The position numbers were made by a program, and so were the translations under genes. Below are positions 5,201 through 5,609 of a DNA stretch of 5,609 bases, one piece after another. The notes beneath the pieces were generated by a model, which did not search any database, was not told the DNA's origin, and saw only the letters and a program-made list of their open reading frames with translations. The number at the start of each line of letters is the position of its first letter. The first letter of the stretch is position 1. This stretch comes from Armatimonadota bacterium (GTDB lineage: Bacteria; Armatimonadota; Hebobacteria; CAIYQO01): positions 1-5,609 of the forward strand of contig JAKIYB010000323.1 in NCBI GenBank assembly GCA_022708765.1. Direction: 5' to 3'.

Positions 5201-5609
5201 CTATCTCGTGATATATTGCTGTATATCGAACAGGTTGAAGAGATAGCCAATGAGCAGGATGCCGGCACCGACAACCGCAACGAATACGCCAATCAGGCGC
5301 GGCTTGAGCACTTTGCGTAGGATGACGATTTCTGGCAGCGACAGCGCAATGACCGCCATCATGAAGGCCAGCACCGTGCCCAGCGCCGCGCCTTTACCGA
5401 GTAACGCTTGCACGACGGGGATAATGCCGGCGGCGTTGGCATACATGGGGATGCCCAGCAGCACCGCTAGTGGCACTGACCACCAGGCGTCGTTGCCCAT
5501 GATCGCCGCCATGGCGCCTTCCGGCACATAACCATGAATGCCCGCGCCGACGGCGATTCCGGCGACGACGTAGAGCCACACCTTGCCGACGATCTCGCGC
5601 ACTGCGTCA
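5201..5609 (-). CDS. ArsP/YraQ (DUF318)-family permease, C-terminal part
   Basis: The frame is open to the right edge (coding continues as DA before VREIVGK), so the gene is 5'-truncated; about 135 residues are seen. They form several membrane helices: LYVVAGIAVGAGIHGYV, a WWSVPLAVLLGIP stretch, LAFMMAVIALSLPE, and VFVAVVGAGILLIGYLFN. Two segments are typical of PF03773 permeases: GIPMYANAAGIIPVVQALL, and LSLPEIVILRKVLKPRL. Members include ArsP, which exports trivalent organoarsenicals, and relatives linked to other metals; the substrate here cannot be told from the C-terminal half. The stop TAG (5203-5201) overlaps the Shine-Dalgarno site of the mini-thioredoxin gene 9 bases downstream. As first gene of the visible operon it is the likely transport step of the system. 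Confidence 0.88.
   Translation of the reverse strand, partial: DAVREIVGKVWLYVVAGIAVGAGIHGYVPEGAMAAIMGNDAWWSVPLAVLLGIPMYANAAGIIPVVQALLGKGAALGTVLAFMMAVIALSLPEIVILRKVLKPRLIGVFVAVVGAGILLIGYLFNLFDIQQYITR

Overview
The window looks like chromosomal DNA from a Gram-negative-type bacterium of moderately high GC (judged by eye). Signal peptides, a membrane-tethered thioredoxin and a SurA-like domain all point to an envelope with a periplasm. No marker gene fixes the taxonomy; a little-cultured lineage such as a PVC-group or candidate-phylum bacterium would fit, but that is a guess. Coding density is very high. There are two convergent gene blocks and no rRNA, tRNA, CRISPR array or insertion sequence.

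Block 1 (plus strand, 1-1921) holds the 3' part of a ROK-type sugar kinase-like gene, cut by the left edge, and a complete PIG-L/LmbE-type deacetylase gene. The two overlap by one base (TGATG) and are almost certainly co-transcribed. The pairing suggests handling of an amino sugar or N-acetyl sugar: one enzyme phosphorylates or senses a sugar, the other hydrolyses an N-acyl group. The substrate cannot be read from the sequence.

Block 2 (minus strand, 5609 down to 1976) is a tight run of six genes, read right to left: (i) an ArsP/YraQ (DUF318)-type permease, cut by the right edge; (ii) a 78-aa MTH895-type mini-thioredoxin with CARC; (iii) a cysteine-rich DGC-domain 'putative zinc-binding' protein with a second, DUF6951-like domain; (iv) a membrane-anchored thioredoxin with a long proline-rich arm and CRPC; (v) an exported SurA-N/foldase-like domain fused to a thioredoxin with CYAC; (vi) a CcdA/DsbD-type transmembrane electron carrier. 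Gaps are from -4 to 35 bases, and most starts have good Shine-Dalgarno sites. The promoter and any regulator must lie beyond the right edge.

Inferred model for block 2: CcdA moves electrons from cytoplasmic thioredoxin across the inner membrane to the two periplasm-facing thioredoxins. The cytoplasmic mini-thioredoxin and the DGC protein handle a thiol-reactive metal, metalloid or organometalloid, and the permease exports it. ArsP-type permeases are known to export organoarsenicals, so arsenic is the leading guess, but no arsenic-specific gene such as arsR, arsC or arsM is visible here.

The two blocks meet at a 54-base gap (1922-1975) that holds a 12-bp hairpin, probably acting as the terminator region for both.
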